Assembly: GCA_936432065.2 (NCBI GenBank)
Contig: OW386293.2
Span: forward strand, 66,109,965-66,173,964
From: Rutpela maculata
Taxonomy: Eukaryota > Arthropoda > Insecta > Coleoptera > Cerambycidae
Reading direction: 5' to 3'
Length of the DNA: 64,000 bases
Both the position numbers and the translations under genes were made by a program. The notes beneath the pieces are model-generated. The model did not search any database. It saw only the letters and a program-made list of their open reading frames with translations, and was not told where the DNA came from. Within the stretch, counting starts at the first letter, position 1. Every line of letters starts with the position of its first letter. Below are positions 1-9,956 of the stretch, in pieces.

Positions 1-1200
1 ACATACCCTGTTGTTCTTCGTCGGTCAGTTTCATCAGTTGCCCAATCGGCATCAACATATCCAATTAATTCCTCTACAAAGTCACATTTCTTATAAATCA
101 ATTTTATGTTTATTGTACCTTTTACATATCTTAAAACACGTTTCAAGGATTGCCACAATTCCTTGTTTGATTCATTTTGATATTTACTCAGCATATTTAG
201 AGAAGTACATAAATCTGGACGTGTACAAAGCATTGCATATAGTAAATAACTAATTAAATTTCGACAAGGTGCGCCGCTGTCTTCATCTGACTCTAAAGCT
301 TCATAGTTTAATTTAGTTGGGAACGGTGTACTTACTGCATTACACTCGCTCATATTGTATTTTCTTAAGACAGATTTTAAGTATGTACTTTGGTCTAAAG
401 AAATTTTACATTCCGTTCTCTGTATCCTAATACCAAGAAAGAAATTTATTTCTTTTAAATCAACCATTTGAAATTTAGTCATTAAAATATGTTTAAAAGC
501 ATTCATTGTGTCTGTTTCTCGCGTTACAATTACTATGTCATCTACGTATAAAATAACATAGATATTTTTATTTATGTGACCCTGATCTTGGAAATATAAA
601 CAATGATCGACAGAAGAATTTATGAAACCGTGCTGTTTCAGGGTTTTATCAAAACACTCATTCCAATAACGCGCCGATTGTCTTAGGCCGTACAATGTTT
701 TTCTGAGTTTGCATACTATGTTTTCATATTTAATGTTTATGCCGTCGGGTACTTTCATGAATATATTCTCTTTTAAATCCCCATTTAAAAAAGCTGTCTT
801 TACATCCATTTGATGAATTAACAGTTTATATTGATTAGCAAAGGCTAACAGACATCGAAAAGTACTAATTCTTGCTACCGGCGCAAATGTTTCAAAATAA
901 TCTAATTTATACAATTGATTGAAACCCCGAGCTACCAAACGTGCTTTATATTTTGTTAAATTTCCATGCTCATCATGTTTTATTGTAAACATCCATTTAC
1001 TATCAACAATATTTACATTCTTATGCTTTTGCACCAACGTCGAAGTTTTATTTTGCATTAAAGAGTTAAGTTCCTCTTCAACTGCTTTTTCCCACTTGAC
1101 TCTGTTTTGATTTTTAGCTATTTCTTGATAGCATGTGGGAATTACTTCATCTAAGACTTGAATGTTTAAAATATTATAATTGTTTATTTCTAAATCACGA
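1..1200 (-). pseudogene. copia reverse transcriptase and RNase H (partial)
   Basis: One frame stays open on the minus strand from about 1200 to the window edge, roughly 400 codons. Visible copia-type motifs are KARLVARGFNQ (near 940), QMDVKTAFLNG (near 800), LYGLRQSARYW (near 680), the catalytic YVDD at 537-548, and a C-terminal VDADWA (near 50) that opens the RNase H domain. The enzyme would copy element RNA into DNA in a virus-like particle. The gene is cut by the left edge. The linker upstream (1200-1700) is in other frames and contains stops, so pol as a whole is broken even though this domain is open. Confidence 0.92.
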
Positions 1201-1709
1201 TCTTTTATATGAAATTGGAGATTTTGTTTTGAGCCTTTCGCTCCGTCTCACATCCTGTATTTCATCTCTTTTTCTCACCTTGGAAGGAGAAGGAGAAGAC
1301 AGATTTCTATCATTTTGTTCAGGGACGTCTCTTGTGTGAGATGTTTGACCTTGCCCTTCTGACTCTAGAGTATTTATGTTATTTGGAATACATTTATCAG
1401 TGACACCTTGTTTATTCAGGGTTTGACTGTATTTATTATTTATTTTATCTGTTTTACCAGGATGGATTTCTTTTACGGATTTTTCATCAGCACCCCCTGT
1501 TGCTGAGACCTCTTCAGTACTTGAATTTTATACCAAAGTATTCGTATTTTCACCTAAATATCTGTCAATTTCGATCGTGTCATCAAGTTTCTGTGTGGAT
1601 GTTTTAAAATGTAATTCGTCGAAAATTACATCACGGGCTACAATAAATTTTCGCGTATTTGCAATATAGATTTTGTACCCATTAGGTACATACCCTACAA
1701 GAATTCATT

Positions 1710-2660
1710 TTATTGATTTATCATCAAATTTATACTTTCTTGTTTTATTATGCACATATGCAGTGCAAACCTTAAAAATTTTAATTTCGGTTTTTTATTG
1801 TGCCACATTTCGTACGGTGTCTTTTCTATTTTAATCGCTTTTGATGGGATAATATTTACTAAGTAGGTAGCAGTTAACACTGCTTCGCCCCAGAAGCGCT
1901 TATTTAAACCTGCACTGTGCATCATTGCACGTGCCTTTTCTGTCAATGTCCGATTCATACGCTCCGCCACAGAATTTTGTTGCGGAGTGTACGACACCGT
2001 CAAATGATACGTGATCCCCTTTTGGTTACAAAATTCTTTCATCTCTCCAGATAAATATTCGCCTCCGTTATCACAATATAAATAGACCACTTTTAAATTA
2101 AAATGTGACTCACTTTTCTCTACATAGTCTTTAAAATAGGTAATTACTTCTAATTTATGAGCCATCAGATATGTTACCGTATAGTGAGTATATTCGTCAA
2201 TAAAATTTACAAAATAATTTTTTTCGTCAATTGTGGGTGGAGTTATCGGACCACAGATGTCCGAATGTACAATATACAATGGTCTTTGAATGTGATTTTT
2301 ATTTTTAACTTCAGCGAACGGAAGCCGTGTTTGTTTACTATTTATACAAGATTCACACAATGAATTTAGGGGATTAATTTCTTTTAGATAATTGCTATCT
2401 CCGGCTAGAACTTTTACTTTTATTTGAGTAAATTTATTTTTACTTATGTGGCCTAACCGTTCATGCCATAGCTTATCTTTATTTTCTAGTCTAATTATAG
2501 CAGCCTGACCATTTATTTGCATTAATGACGCATTTTGAACAGTAAAATGTAAAATATACAAATCGTTGATGCGCTTACCTGTTAGTATGGTCTTCTGGCC
2601 AATTTTGATGATTACTTCACCATTGTGATTCAAAATCACGGAAGCCCCAGCCTCTTGCAT
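1710..2660 (-). pseudogene. copia integrase
   Basis: The N-terminal zinc-binding motif is present (GHIS, then LCESCINSK). The catalytic core follows: an Asp in VHSDICGP, a second in YCDNGGEY, and the Glu in SVAERMNRTL, which is the D,D-35-E arrangement of retroelement integrases. The frame runs on to copia-conserved RFWGEAVLTATYLVN and then loses register near 1770, ending at an out-of-frame stop. It overlaps the gag-protease frame by about 40 bases in another register, showing a frameshift rather than a natural boundary. The enzyme would insert the element cDNA in the nucleus. Confidence 0.9.
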
Positions 2661-3483
2661 TCTTCATTCTTCTTACTGACAAAAGATTCAACGGGACCTC
2701 TTGAGCATAAAGGACTCCTCGCAGGACTCCAACATGGCCCAAGTTAGTGACTATTTCAATGTTGCCTACGTGTGTTGCCCAAATACACTCTTCCTTTTTC
2801 GCAACCGCAATTTTTATCGGTTCCTTCAATTCCTCGTAGTCCTTGTAGAACCTGAAGTCGTTTACGAGATGTTCTGTTGCTCCAGAATCCAATACAAATT
2901 TTAATTTTCCTTCGAGCTGTTCACTTTGTTCTTCAGTATGCATCATAAAAGCGAAACTATCCTCCCTTTCTTTAGAGGGTAACGTAACAGTCATCATTCC
3001 AGGAGTGCCCTCAGATCTGCGGGATTGTTCATACCTTTTTGGTTGGCGATGTTCTTGTCTTTTCAGTTCCTGCTTATAATAATAGCAGTCCTTCTTTACA
3101 TGGTTTCTGCGACCACAAAAATAACATTTTTGTTCGGTTTTAAATGTAGGTTTTGTATATGGTTTACGAAAATTATTTCCTTTATTTATTTGCTTGCGTT
3201 TATTTGAATATTTATTTACTGGTTGAAATTGCAGTGCTTGCATACTTGTATCGGTACTGTCTTTCTTTAATTTTTGTTCGTGTTCCAGTAGCAACTTCTT
3301 AACAAAAGCTAAAGTGAGACGATCATCAGACATTGTTTTTATTGCTGTCACTACGCCATCATATGAGTGAGGTAGTGTGTTTAATAAATACCATACTTTC
3401 GTCATCTCGTTTACACTATTTCCGCATGCAATAAGGTCTCTTATCATTTCATCCAAGTCGACGAAATGTTTCTTCAAAGGCAT
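2617..3483 (-). pseudogene. copia gag C-terminal part, zinc knuckle and protease
   Basis: The frame begins inside the copia Gag domain (EMTKVWYLLNTLPHSYDGVV). It has a CCHC knuckle CYFCGRRNHVKKDC (about residue 118) for RNA binding, then the aspartic protease motif FVLDSGATEHLV (about residue 197). The protease would cleave the polyprotein inside the particle. Out-of-frame joins occur at both ends (3474-3483 and 2617-2660), each consistent with a small indel. Confidence 0.9.
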
Positions 3484-3816
3484 CTGAGGTTGTAATTTAT
3501 AATTAGTTTATCCTGGACATTTAACTGCGTGGCAAGATTCTTACAGGCGTAGGTGGAGTCGAATTTTTTAAGAATTTGGCTAGCTGTCGCACCATCTGGT
3601 ATTTCACCTAACATCGAATCTTCAACATTTTCGATGATTTGTCCTTTTGCAAATCTCTCCCAGTTCTTCCATTCATCTGTTTTCTGGCGGTTGATCATCT
3701 AACACAGTTAACGCCCCTTCCTGTTCAACTATAGCACGTAATCGGTATTTCCACACTAAATAGTTATCACCATTAAAAGGCTTAATGTTTCTTTTTGTAT
3801 GTTTTTCACTGAACAT
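3474..3816 (-). pseudogene. copia gag N-terminus
   Basis: An ATG at 3816 opens a peptide with the copia-typical pattern PFNGDNYLVWKYRL. It hits a stop near 3690. The same homology continues in another frame from 3698 (EWKNWERFAKGQIIE) to 3474. One indel near 3700 therefore splits the Gag N-terminus. I chose the ATG at 3816 because it is the first after the primer-binding site and is followed directly by the conserved motif. Confidence 0.8.
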
Positions 3817-3915
3817 TTTTGTTTTTCAGTTTTCGCACTTGATCAGTTTTCGGACTTGAAAAATTTTCGCACTTGAAATTTTCACTTAATTAGTACTTTT
3901 TAACTAACACTGTAT

Positions 3916-3929
3916 CTGGGCCCATAACC
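3916..3929 (-). other. copia-type primer-binding site
   Basis: On the minus strand this reads GGTTATGGGCCCAG, directly after the LTR. Drosophila copia has the same GGTTATGGGCCCAG string after its 5' LTR, where an internal fragment of initiator methionine tRNA primes minus-strand DNA. Confidence 0.85.
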
Positions 3930-4171
3930 TTTAGGGCAGTGGAAAATTAAATTAAACACAAAACGAGTCTAATTACGCAGCTTTAATATTTTTAGTATTG
4001 TTCGGACAATGGCTTACAGAGAACTAACTAAGAGTATGTAGATAGGACTAACTTGACTTTATTTATTATGCATTCTGCTTAGTCAATGGTTTATAGTTTA
4101 TAGTATCTCGTTACACAGATTAGAAAGACTGCGTAACAAAGTTGATGTAATTTTTGTAAATAATTCCAACA
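3930..4171 (-). repeat. 5' LTR of the copia element
   Basis: On the minus strand the LTR starts TGTTGGAATTA, a typical copia-clade LTR start, and runs about 240 bases to the primer-binding site. The 3' boundary (near 3930) is set by that site and may be off by a few bases. The partner LTR is outside the window. Confidence 0.75.
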
Positions 4172-4790
4172 CTGCAAACCATCATCTTCTCAAGTTTCCT
4201 CTCCACTCCATATAGTGGCGAAAAAAGAGAAAAATGACTGGAGACCTTGTGGAGATTTTCGACAACTAATGGTAATTGTATTACCATTCCAGACAGATAT
4301 CCTCATATCCACGACTTTAGCTTTCAGTTGCACGGCTGCACTATTTTCTCCAAGATTGATTTAGTGCGAGCGTACCATCAGATACCTGTCGCTGATAATG
4401 ACGTTTATAAGACAGCTATAACAACTCCTTTCGGACTGTTTGAATTTTCCCGCATGCCTTTTGGTCTACGCAATGCCGGTCAAACTTTCCAACGTTTTAT
4501 GAATGAAGTACTTGTCAATTTACCTTTCGTTTTCGTCTATTTGGATGATATATTAATCGCAAGTCAATCAGATGTACAAAATTTGGAACATTTGGAAATA
4601 GTTTTCAAAAGATTAGACACATACGGAATTAACATTAAACCATCTAAATGTATCTTAGTATCTTTGTCAAATACGCCATTTAGAATACATAGCTCAGTTT
4701 TCTTGTAAAATACAACATGTTAAAGGAAAACATAATGTAATAGCTGACAGCTTGTCACGTATTTACGACACTTCTTCCTTAAAAACAAGA
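4172..4790 (+). pseudogene. gypsy reverse transcriptase remnant joined to RNase H tail
   Basis: The frame from 4172 carries DWRPCGDFRQL and shifts near 4250 into IPDRYPHIHDF, TIFSKIDLVRAYHQIPV, RMPFGLRNAGQTFQRF and the catalytic YLDD (about 4540). Homology stops after PSKCI (about 4655). From 4700 the sequence matches the end of a gypsy RNase H (VKGKHNVIADSLSRI). The palm domain is there, but thumb, connection and most of RNase H are gone, so no functional enzyme is possible. Confidence 0.88.
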
Positions 4791-4848
4791 TATTTTACCA
4801 CTTCAACTTAAAAATTCTCCCTTCCTTAATGTTAACTTTGACCTAAAG

Positions 4849-6074
4849 TTGCTTAGTGAAGCTCAGGAGAAAGATTCAAATCTCAACTATTTATTGTCAG
4901 ATAAATCATCACTAACTAAAACCAATTTCATTTTAAAAAAGATACAAATTCCAGATTCAAATAATTTTATTTGGTGTGATGTTTCTCGTGCAAAAATTAG
5001 ACCTTTTGTTCCACTTGTTTACAGACGAACGATATTCGATATTTTCCACAACTTATCTCATCCTGGTATTAAAGTCACTAGACTGTTGATTTCAAATAAC
5101 TATTTTTGGCAGAAAATGAACACAGATTGCAATTTATGGTCAAAATCGTGGCTTAACTGTCAGGCTGTCAAAGTCAGTCGACATACGCGAAGTCCTCTTG
5201 GGAACTTCACCATCCCGAAAATCAGATTCGACCACATCCACATAGATTTGGTAGGACCATTACCTCCATCCAAAGGTAACTCTTACATTCTTACGGTGAT
5301 TGAACGATCCACTAGGTGGCCGGAAGCGTACCCTCTTCGCGACATCACAGCAGAAACAGTTGCGCGTACTTTATTTCAAAACTTTGTTTGTCGATTCGGT
5401 GTTCCCTTGTCGGTAACGACTGATGAAGGAGTACAATTCGAGTCAAGATTATTTAATGAATTTGCAAAGTTTTTAGGTTTTCATAGAATACGTACAACTG
5501 CATATCACCCATAGGGCAACTCTTTAGTTGAAAGATTTCATCGCTCACTTAAAACTTCCTTGTTAACTAGAGCCAATACATCACATTGGACAGATGAATT
5601 ACCCATCATTTTATTAGCATTTAGAACAATCCCAAGGAAGATCTGCAATGTTCACCTGCCGAACTCATTTATGGTCAAACCCTTCGTTTACCTGGCGAAT
5701 TTTTCGTTGAATCGTATAATTCCCCAGATATTCCTTATTTCATTGATAAATTACGCATTTATTTTAATAATTTAAAATACGTTCCTCCAACTTCGCATGG
5801 CAATTACAAAACTTTTGTTAGTTCAGATCTTGCCTCTTGCGATTTTATTTTCGTTCGCATTGAACGTTTAAAACGTTCATTTACTCCTTTATATGAAGGA
5901 CCGTTTAAAGTTTTATCTCGTTCAGATAAGTTATTTACCTTTAAGAAAGGAACCAAAGTCGTAACTGTCAATATTGATAGGGTTAAACCAGCTTTCGTAT
6001 TAGTTGACAGATGTGACACCTTGCCTACCTCGATTAAAAAAGTACGTTTTGCAATCGACACGTTGATTGATTGA
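4849..6074 (+). pseudogene. gypsy integrase, broken
   Basis: The frame shows the zinc-domain histidine (HNLSHPG), the core Asp in HIHIDLVGPLPP, the second Asp in VTTDEGVQFES and the Glu in LVERFHRSLK. The usual Arg after the second Asp is Glu here, and the first cysteine of the zinc-domain CxxC is Trp (WLNC). A TAG stop at 5513 interrupts the conserved YHPQGN motif. A further frameshift near 5640 separates the C-terminal part, which ends at a TGA at 6072-6074. Confidence 0.88.
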
Positions 6075-6094
6075 CTTTTTTTTTAACGAGGGGG

Positions 6095-6369
6095 TGTATA
6101 TAGCGACTATAGCGACTCACTCACTGGAAATCGAGAAGTTCCAAAATCGAGAAGTTTCCATGGAGTCGCTAAGAAAAAAAGAAAAACATTCGATAAAAAT
6201 ATATAATAACATATATACTTAAAAATAAAAATCACATAAAAATATGAACATGTATCAACAAAAACAAATATACGTATATTTACTTCATTTTTTAATTTTA
6301 TTTATAGCGACATTGCTATAACCATCATCGGCACTTTTCCTGCTTTTCCACAATCTCCAAAATAATACA
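6095..6369 (+). repeat. probable 3' LTR of the gypsy fragment
   Basis: It follows the polypurine tract, starts TGTATATAGCG and could end at AATAATACA (TG...CA). There is no second LTR in the window to prove the ends, so the right boundary is a guess. Confidence 0.5.
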
Positions 6370-6522
6370 TTTGTTTAAAACATCGCACTGTGTTTTAAAC
6401 AGTTGTTTAAAACATCACATTGTGTATTAAATATGTTTTAAAGATTTATTTAAAACATGGTACGATGTTTTAAACATGTTTTAAATATCTTGTTTAAAAC
6501 ATTTTGTTTTAAACATGCCATA
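6370..6522. repeat. cluster of TTTAAA-centred palindromes
   Basis: About nine copies of the palindromic core GTTTAAAAC/GTTTTAAAC occur within 150 bases in both orientations, spaced irregularly at 10-25 bases. It lies between the presumed gypsy LTR and the hAT remnant. I do not know its function. Confidence 0.7.
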
Positions 6523-6611
6523 CCTGTACACAAAGTAGGTAATTTCATATTAAATAAAAAAAGTGTGTGAGTTGTGATTTGCTAATACCTAAATAATATT
6601 TTCTAAATACC

Positions 6612-6974
6612 CTCTGTCGAAAGAAGAAAAAAAGGCTGTTTTAGATATAGTTGTCTAACATTTTTCTGGCATAGGGTTATTTCCGTTAATAATTAAGTTG
6701 GAAGCGAAATCCAATCCGTTCCAAGAAACAATGTTTTCCGAAAAAATGTTACAAAATCTTAACGTAGTGCAGTGGTGGAAATCTCAATAATATACTCCAC
6801 AGATTAAGAAAGTACTGGATCTGATCATTCCCTTTCTGCGTGCCGTTGCTTCTTCTGCAGACGTGGACATAACATTTTCTTCATATAGACTTGTTGAATC
6901 AGATATTAGCAATAGATTGGGCATTGAAAAAGCATATAAATTATTATTTCTCTTTAAACGTTATAATACTTAAC
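6612..6974 (+). pseudogene. hAT-type transposase C-terminal remnant
   Basis: A single plus-strand frame with only two in-frame stops (near 6655 and 6787) reads through about 120 codons. It ends in a degenerate copy of the hAT C-terminal dimerisation domain: FLRAVASSADVD..FSSYRL followed by NRLGIEKAYKLLFL matches the family pattern SSA..ER.FS......NRLG.EKA.KL. No TIR or target duplication was found. Confidence 0.72.
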
Positions 6975-7380
6975 ATGTCTGTACTGGTTTGAAAAATATT
7001 TATTTATATTTTTATATAGTTATATGTTTGTTAAGTTAATGTTTTAAGCCTTTAAATCGAAGGCTTTTAACAGTTTTATTTGGGGAGAGTGTAAATGCGT
7101 CTTCACTGTGTATGTATCTCGATACTCCAGTGAAACAACGTGCAGCGCGGATAGTACTTGGATGAGTGAAATCCATCTTGGGAAACACATCGATCTCGTC
7201 CCACCTTCTAGCGGCTTGTATATTAGTGTATACGCGGAAGCTATGTATTTCAAGACGAGGATTACGTAGTAGTTATACCATCCTTCGGAGGGGGTGTAAA
7301 GCAGGCGGTCCCTTGTCTATTAAATGTTAGGCAAATCAAAGATCCCTACTCTTCTTACGAGAAGAGGTTCGGCAAAATTT
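6975..7380. other. no identifiable feature
   Basis: AT-rich sequence between two transposase remnants. A 69-codon minus-strand open frame (7253-7044) has no family motif and I do not call it a gene. Confidence 0.5.
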
Positions 7381-8760
7381 CTAGGTTGGAGGTAGATCAT
7401 CTCCTGGCGTCGGTGTTAGGACCTGGTAGCGGAAATAGGCCGACGTTAAATAAATAGATAAAAAAAGTTTTATTTTGCAAATAAAAATTTTACTAATAAA
7501 GTTTGTCGATTTTTTTGTCCTTAATGGGTTGCACTTGCAGTCCTCTGCGTTTTCTACTGGCTGTGTCTTTTCCTCACTCGAATCAGAATTTTCAAGACGT
7601 ACCGCCAGTCCTGACATCAGTAATGCCTTTGCAACTGAAAATTTGAAATCAAGGTAGTCCTTAGTATCCCTTTGCGGGACTTTTGCAGCTACAGCATCTT
7701 CTCATTATTGTAGCCAGCCTGCCGCTGTACTGTTCATAAAATGGTAAATTGCACGAATGGTCCACTGATTACTTCGGCTCCTCATATGATACTTCGAAAT
7801 AACTTGATCCAGCGAGTCTACTGCTCCTATGCTATCATTTTAATACTTCATAATTGAAGGACGACTTATCTCAATATATTTTTATCAGACTTTGACCAGC
7901 GCTTGCACAATCCCACAGGTTCTGCTCCAAATTCTGAGGCAGCCGTAGTGGTGGAGTCACACCATTTTACTAAAGGTAGTTTATTATCTTCTGTAACAAG
8001 CATATCATGCGAGCCGCGGCTAGATTTTTTCATGTTATTGTGTGTTTTGAAACTCGTCATATTTGTTTTCTTCTTCTTGCGTTTTTTTTTCCTTTTGGTT
8101 GCCACGCTGAACTGGCGAGATTCGATTTTTCATGAGATTACCATGACAGTAATTCCTCGAGCAAGAAGGGTGTCAATTAGTTATGCGGACGTGAAAAATC
8201 TGTCAGAAAAGACAAATACCACTATCGGTAAAGAATCGGCAAGTTTGAAGACCACCCTCCCCCCAAAATCCAGTTTTTCGGGAGTGGGTACTAAACTCAA
8301 TTCCGTTGTCTTCCTTTTCCCTTCATGTATATGGAATGGAAGTCCAATAGAATTCCTTTAGCTATGGTCATTACAAAATTTTTTAGTTTTACAGGATTTG
8401 GTTTTCCCTTAACGAACTGTTTCATTTCAATTTTCCCATGATCATCCACAGAAATTTCATTGGTCCTGTCATTTTCAAGACTTGCTCTTTGAATTCGATC
8501 TAACAACGGCCATATTTCCCAGAATCTGTAATTTTCTCGGACCTCTTTCGGTACAACATTGTCCTCGACTACTTTCAAACGAGTTCGGAGAAGAGAAACC
8601 GATTCCTGGAAATGTTGTCCGAAACAGTTGGAACTCTGGTGTCCAGTCTCCAAAACATCCTGAGTCTCGTTAGGTTGTATTTGCAAATTAACATGATGCA
8701 AATATTTTGTGTTAGAAATATGTATTGGAGAAGTCTCACAATATCACCAGGAATACTGAG
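7381..8760 (-). pseudogene. piggyBac-type transposase, heavily broken
   Basis: Minus-strand homology runs in family order through several frames. FWEIWPLLDRI and KPNPVKLKNFV (8640-8380) match the central piggyBac transposase domain. DRFFTS and LIDTLLARGI (near 8220-8160) match the region around the second catalytic Asp. RGSHDMLV and LPLVKWCD (near 8010-7960) and EPVGLCKRW (near 7900) match later conserved blocks, and a degenerate VDSLDQ block lies near 7810. Stops and shifts occur near 8300, 8190, 8120, 7860 and 7700. No TTAA-flanked TIRs were found. It is an old relic. Confidence 0.8.
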
Positions 8761-9729
8761 AGTTCATAAGACAATAGATTTTGTAGATGTAGAAGCAAAG
8801 GTCTCAATTTTTTTTATCATCGAAATAATTAATAAACTAGTGCCAAAGAGCGAGAGAAGTTTTATGTAAATATCGTTACAAATTTTGTTGTTAATCGTTT
8901 GTACACATTTGAAGTGGTTTTGGATTAAAACGATACATTTTCATAAAAAAAAATAGAATATATCAACACAATAATTATTGTAACAGCAAGAACATTGATA
9001 TTTTCGTGAACATTTCTGTTTTATAACATTTGATCAATTCATAATGTAGCAAAGAAAGAAATACAGTTTTACCAATATATTTTTATCAAAGAGACGAGAA
9101 CATTTTTTGACTATTGAGATAATGAAAAAGAATTTAGTATGGTGGCAGTTTATTTCTGTTTCGGTCATAGAGGAACATTACTTTCGTTCATTTCCTAATT
9201 GCCCGACAGACCTAATAATAACTTTAACAGATAAAACAACCCTCAACAACCGCCTGTCTCCTTTGAAAACTTGAGTCATCACATGTACTGGACCAAAATA
9301 ACCGCGGCACACACAAAGGAATGGATGTCTCCCTCTTTTACTATTGATTACGATTCCCCCATTGACAAAAGTACACATTTAGATGTAGAGAAACGAACCA
9401 ATCGATCAATTTCAAATAAGATTATTGCTTTGCGTTTATCGAAATGAGACACGTGGCCGAAATATTATAGGGAACCAATGAAGCATCATATTAATTTTAG
9501 ACGTGCTAAAAAGTCTTCATTCGGAAGTATTAATTTAATTTTGAGGATTTTATTTCGATATATAAAAGATTTGTAAATTGGATTAGAGCGCATTGTTGCC
9601 TGTAAGTTAATTATACTCAGATGAAATTGCTATTAATTTCAAATTTCTGTTGCTCCTTATAATTTATGGAAAAGCCATGCATCGTTTAAGGCGGTCACAG
9701 ACTTGAATCTGTGAATTGAATTGTTACAT
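8761..9729. other. no confident feature
   Basis: The first 100 bases may hold the decayed N-terminus of the piggyBac relic. A 66-codon minus-strand open frame at 9378-9178 has no recognisable domain. The rest is AT-rich with no structure that I can identify. Confidence 0.5.
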
Positions 9730-9956
9730 ACACTGAAAAAAAGTACTTGTGTAATTTTACGTGCTTCTTCATACAGATCCGTGACCAGTGATAGTGACTA
9801 GAATTTCGCAGACAATGTAAAATTACACCACTGCTTGTCTATAAATTTACACGAGGGCTAGTAAATTTGCACTCAGTGTGGATAATTACATTGTAATTCA
9901 ACAAGACAGTTAACGTAAAATCACATTAGGACAGAAATAAATTCGCAAATTATATA

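Larger units (their letters stand above)
1..4171 (-). mobile_element. Ty1/copia LTR retrotransposon, truncated by window edge
   Basis: Read on the minus strand the order is LTR (4171-3930), primer-binding site, gag with zinc knuckle, DSG protease, integrase, reverse transcriptase and RNase H. Integrase before reverse transcriptase is the diagnostic Ty1/copia order. The 3' end of pol and the 3' LTR lie beyond the left edge. At least five frame breaks or stops (near 3700, 3480, 2650, 1770, 1695, 1210) make this a non-autonomous relic. The LTR abuts a gypsy pol fragment at 4171/4172, and that fragment begins in mid reverse transcriptase, so I infer that copia inserted into the gypsy element. Confidence 0.93.
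4172..6369 (+). mobile_element. Ty3/gypsy retrotransposon fragment (3' half)
   Basis: A plus-strand gypsy-type pol fragment (reverse transcriptase remnant, RNase H tail, integrase) is followed by a polypurine tract (ACGAGGGGG near 6086-6094) and a probable 3' LTR. Its 5' end is the copia LTR, so the upstream part should lie left of the window. The reverse transcriptase to RNase H junction near 4690 lacks most of the connecting and RNase H domains, an internal deletion of roughly a kilobase judged against family length. Confidence 0.88.

Noticed and set aside
7903..8361. 152-codon plus-strand frame with a hydrophobic stretch
   Set aside because: It is antisense to the piggyBac relic, and the hydrophobic run mirrors a Lys-rich segment on the other strand.
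9178..9378. 66-codon minus-strand frame that might be an integrase tail of a BEL-type element
   Set aside because: Similarity is limited to a vague RSVGQL pattern; no other BEL motif nearby.
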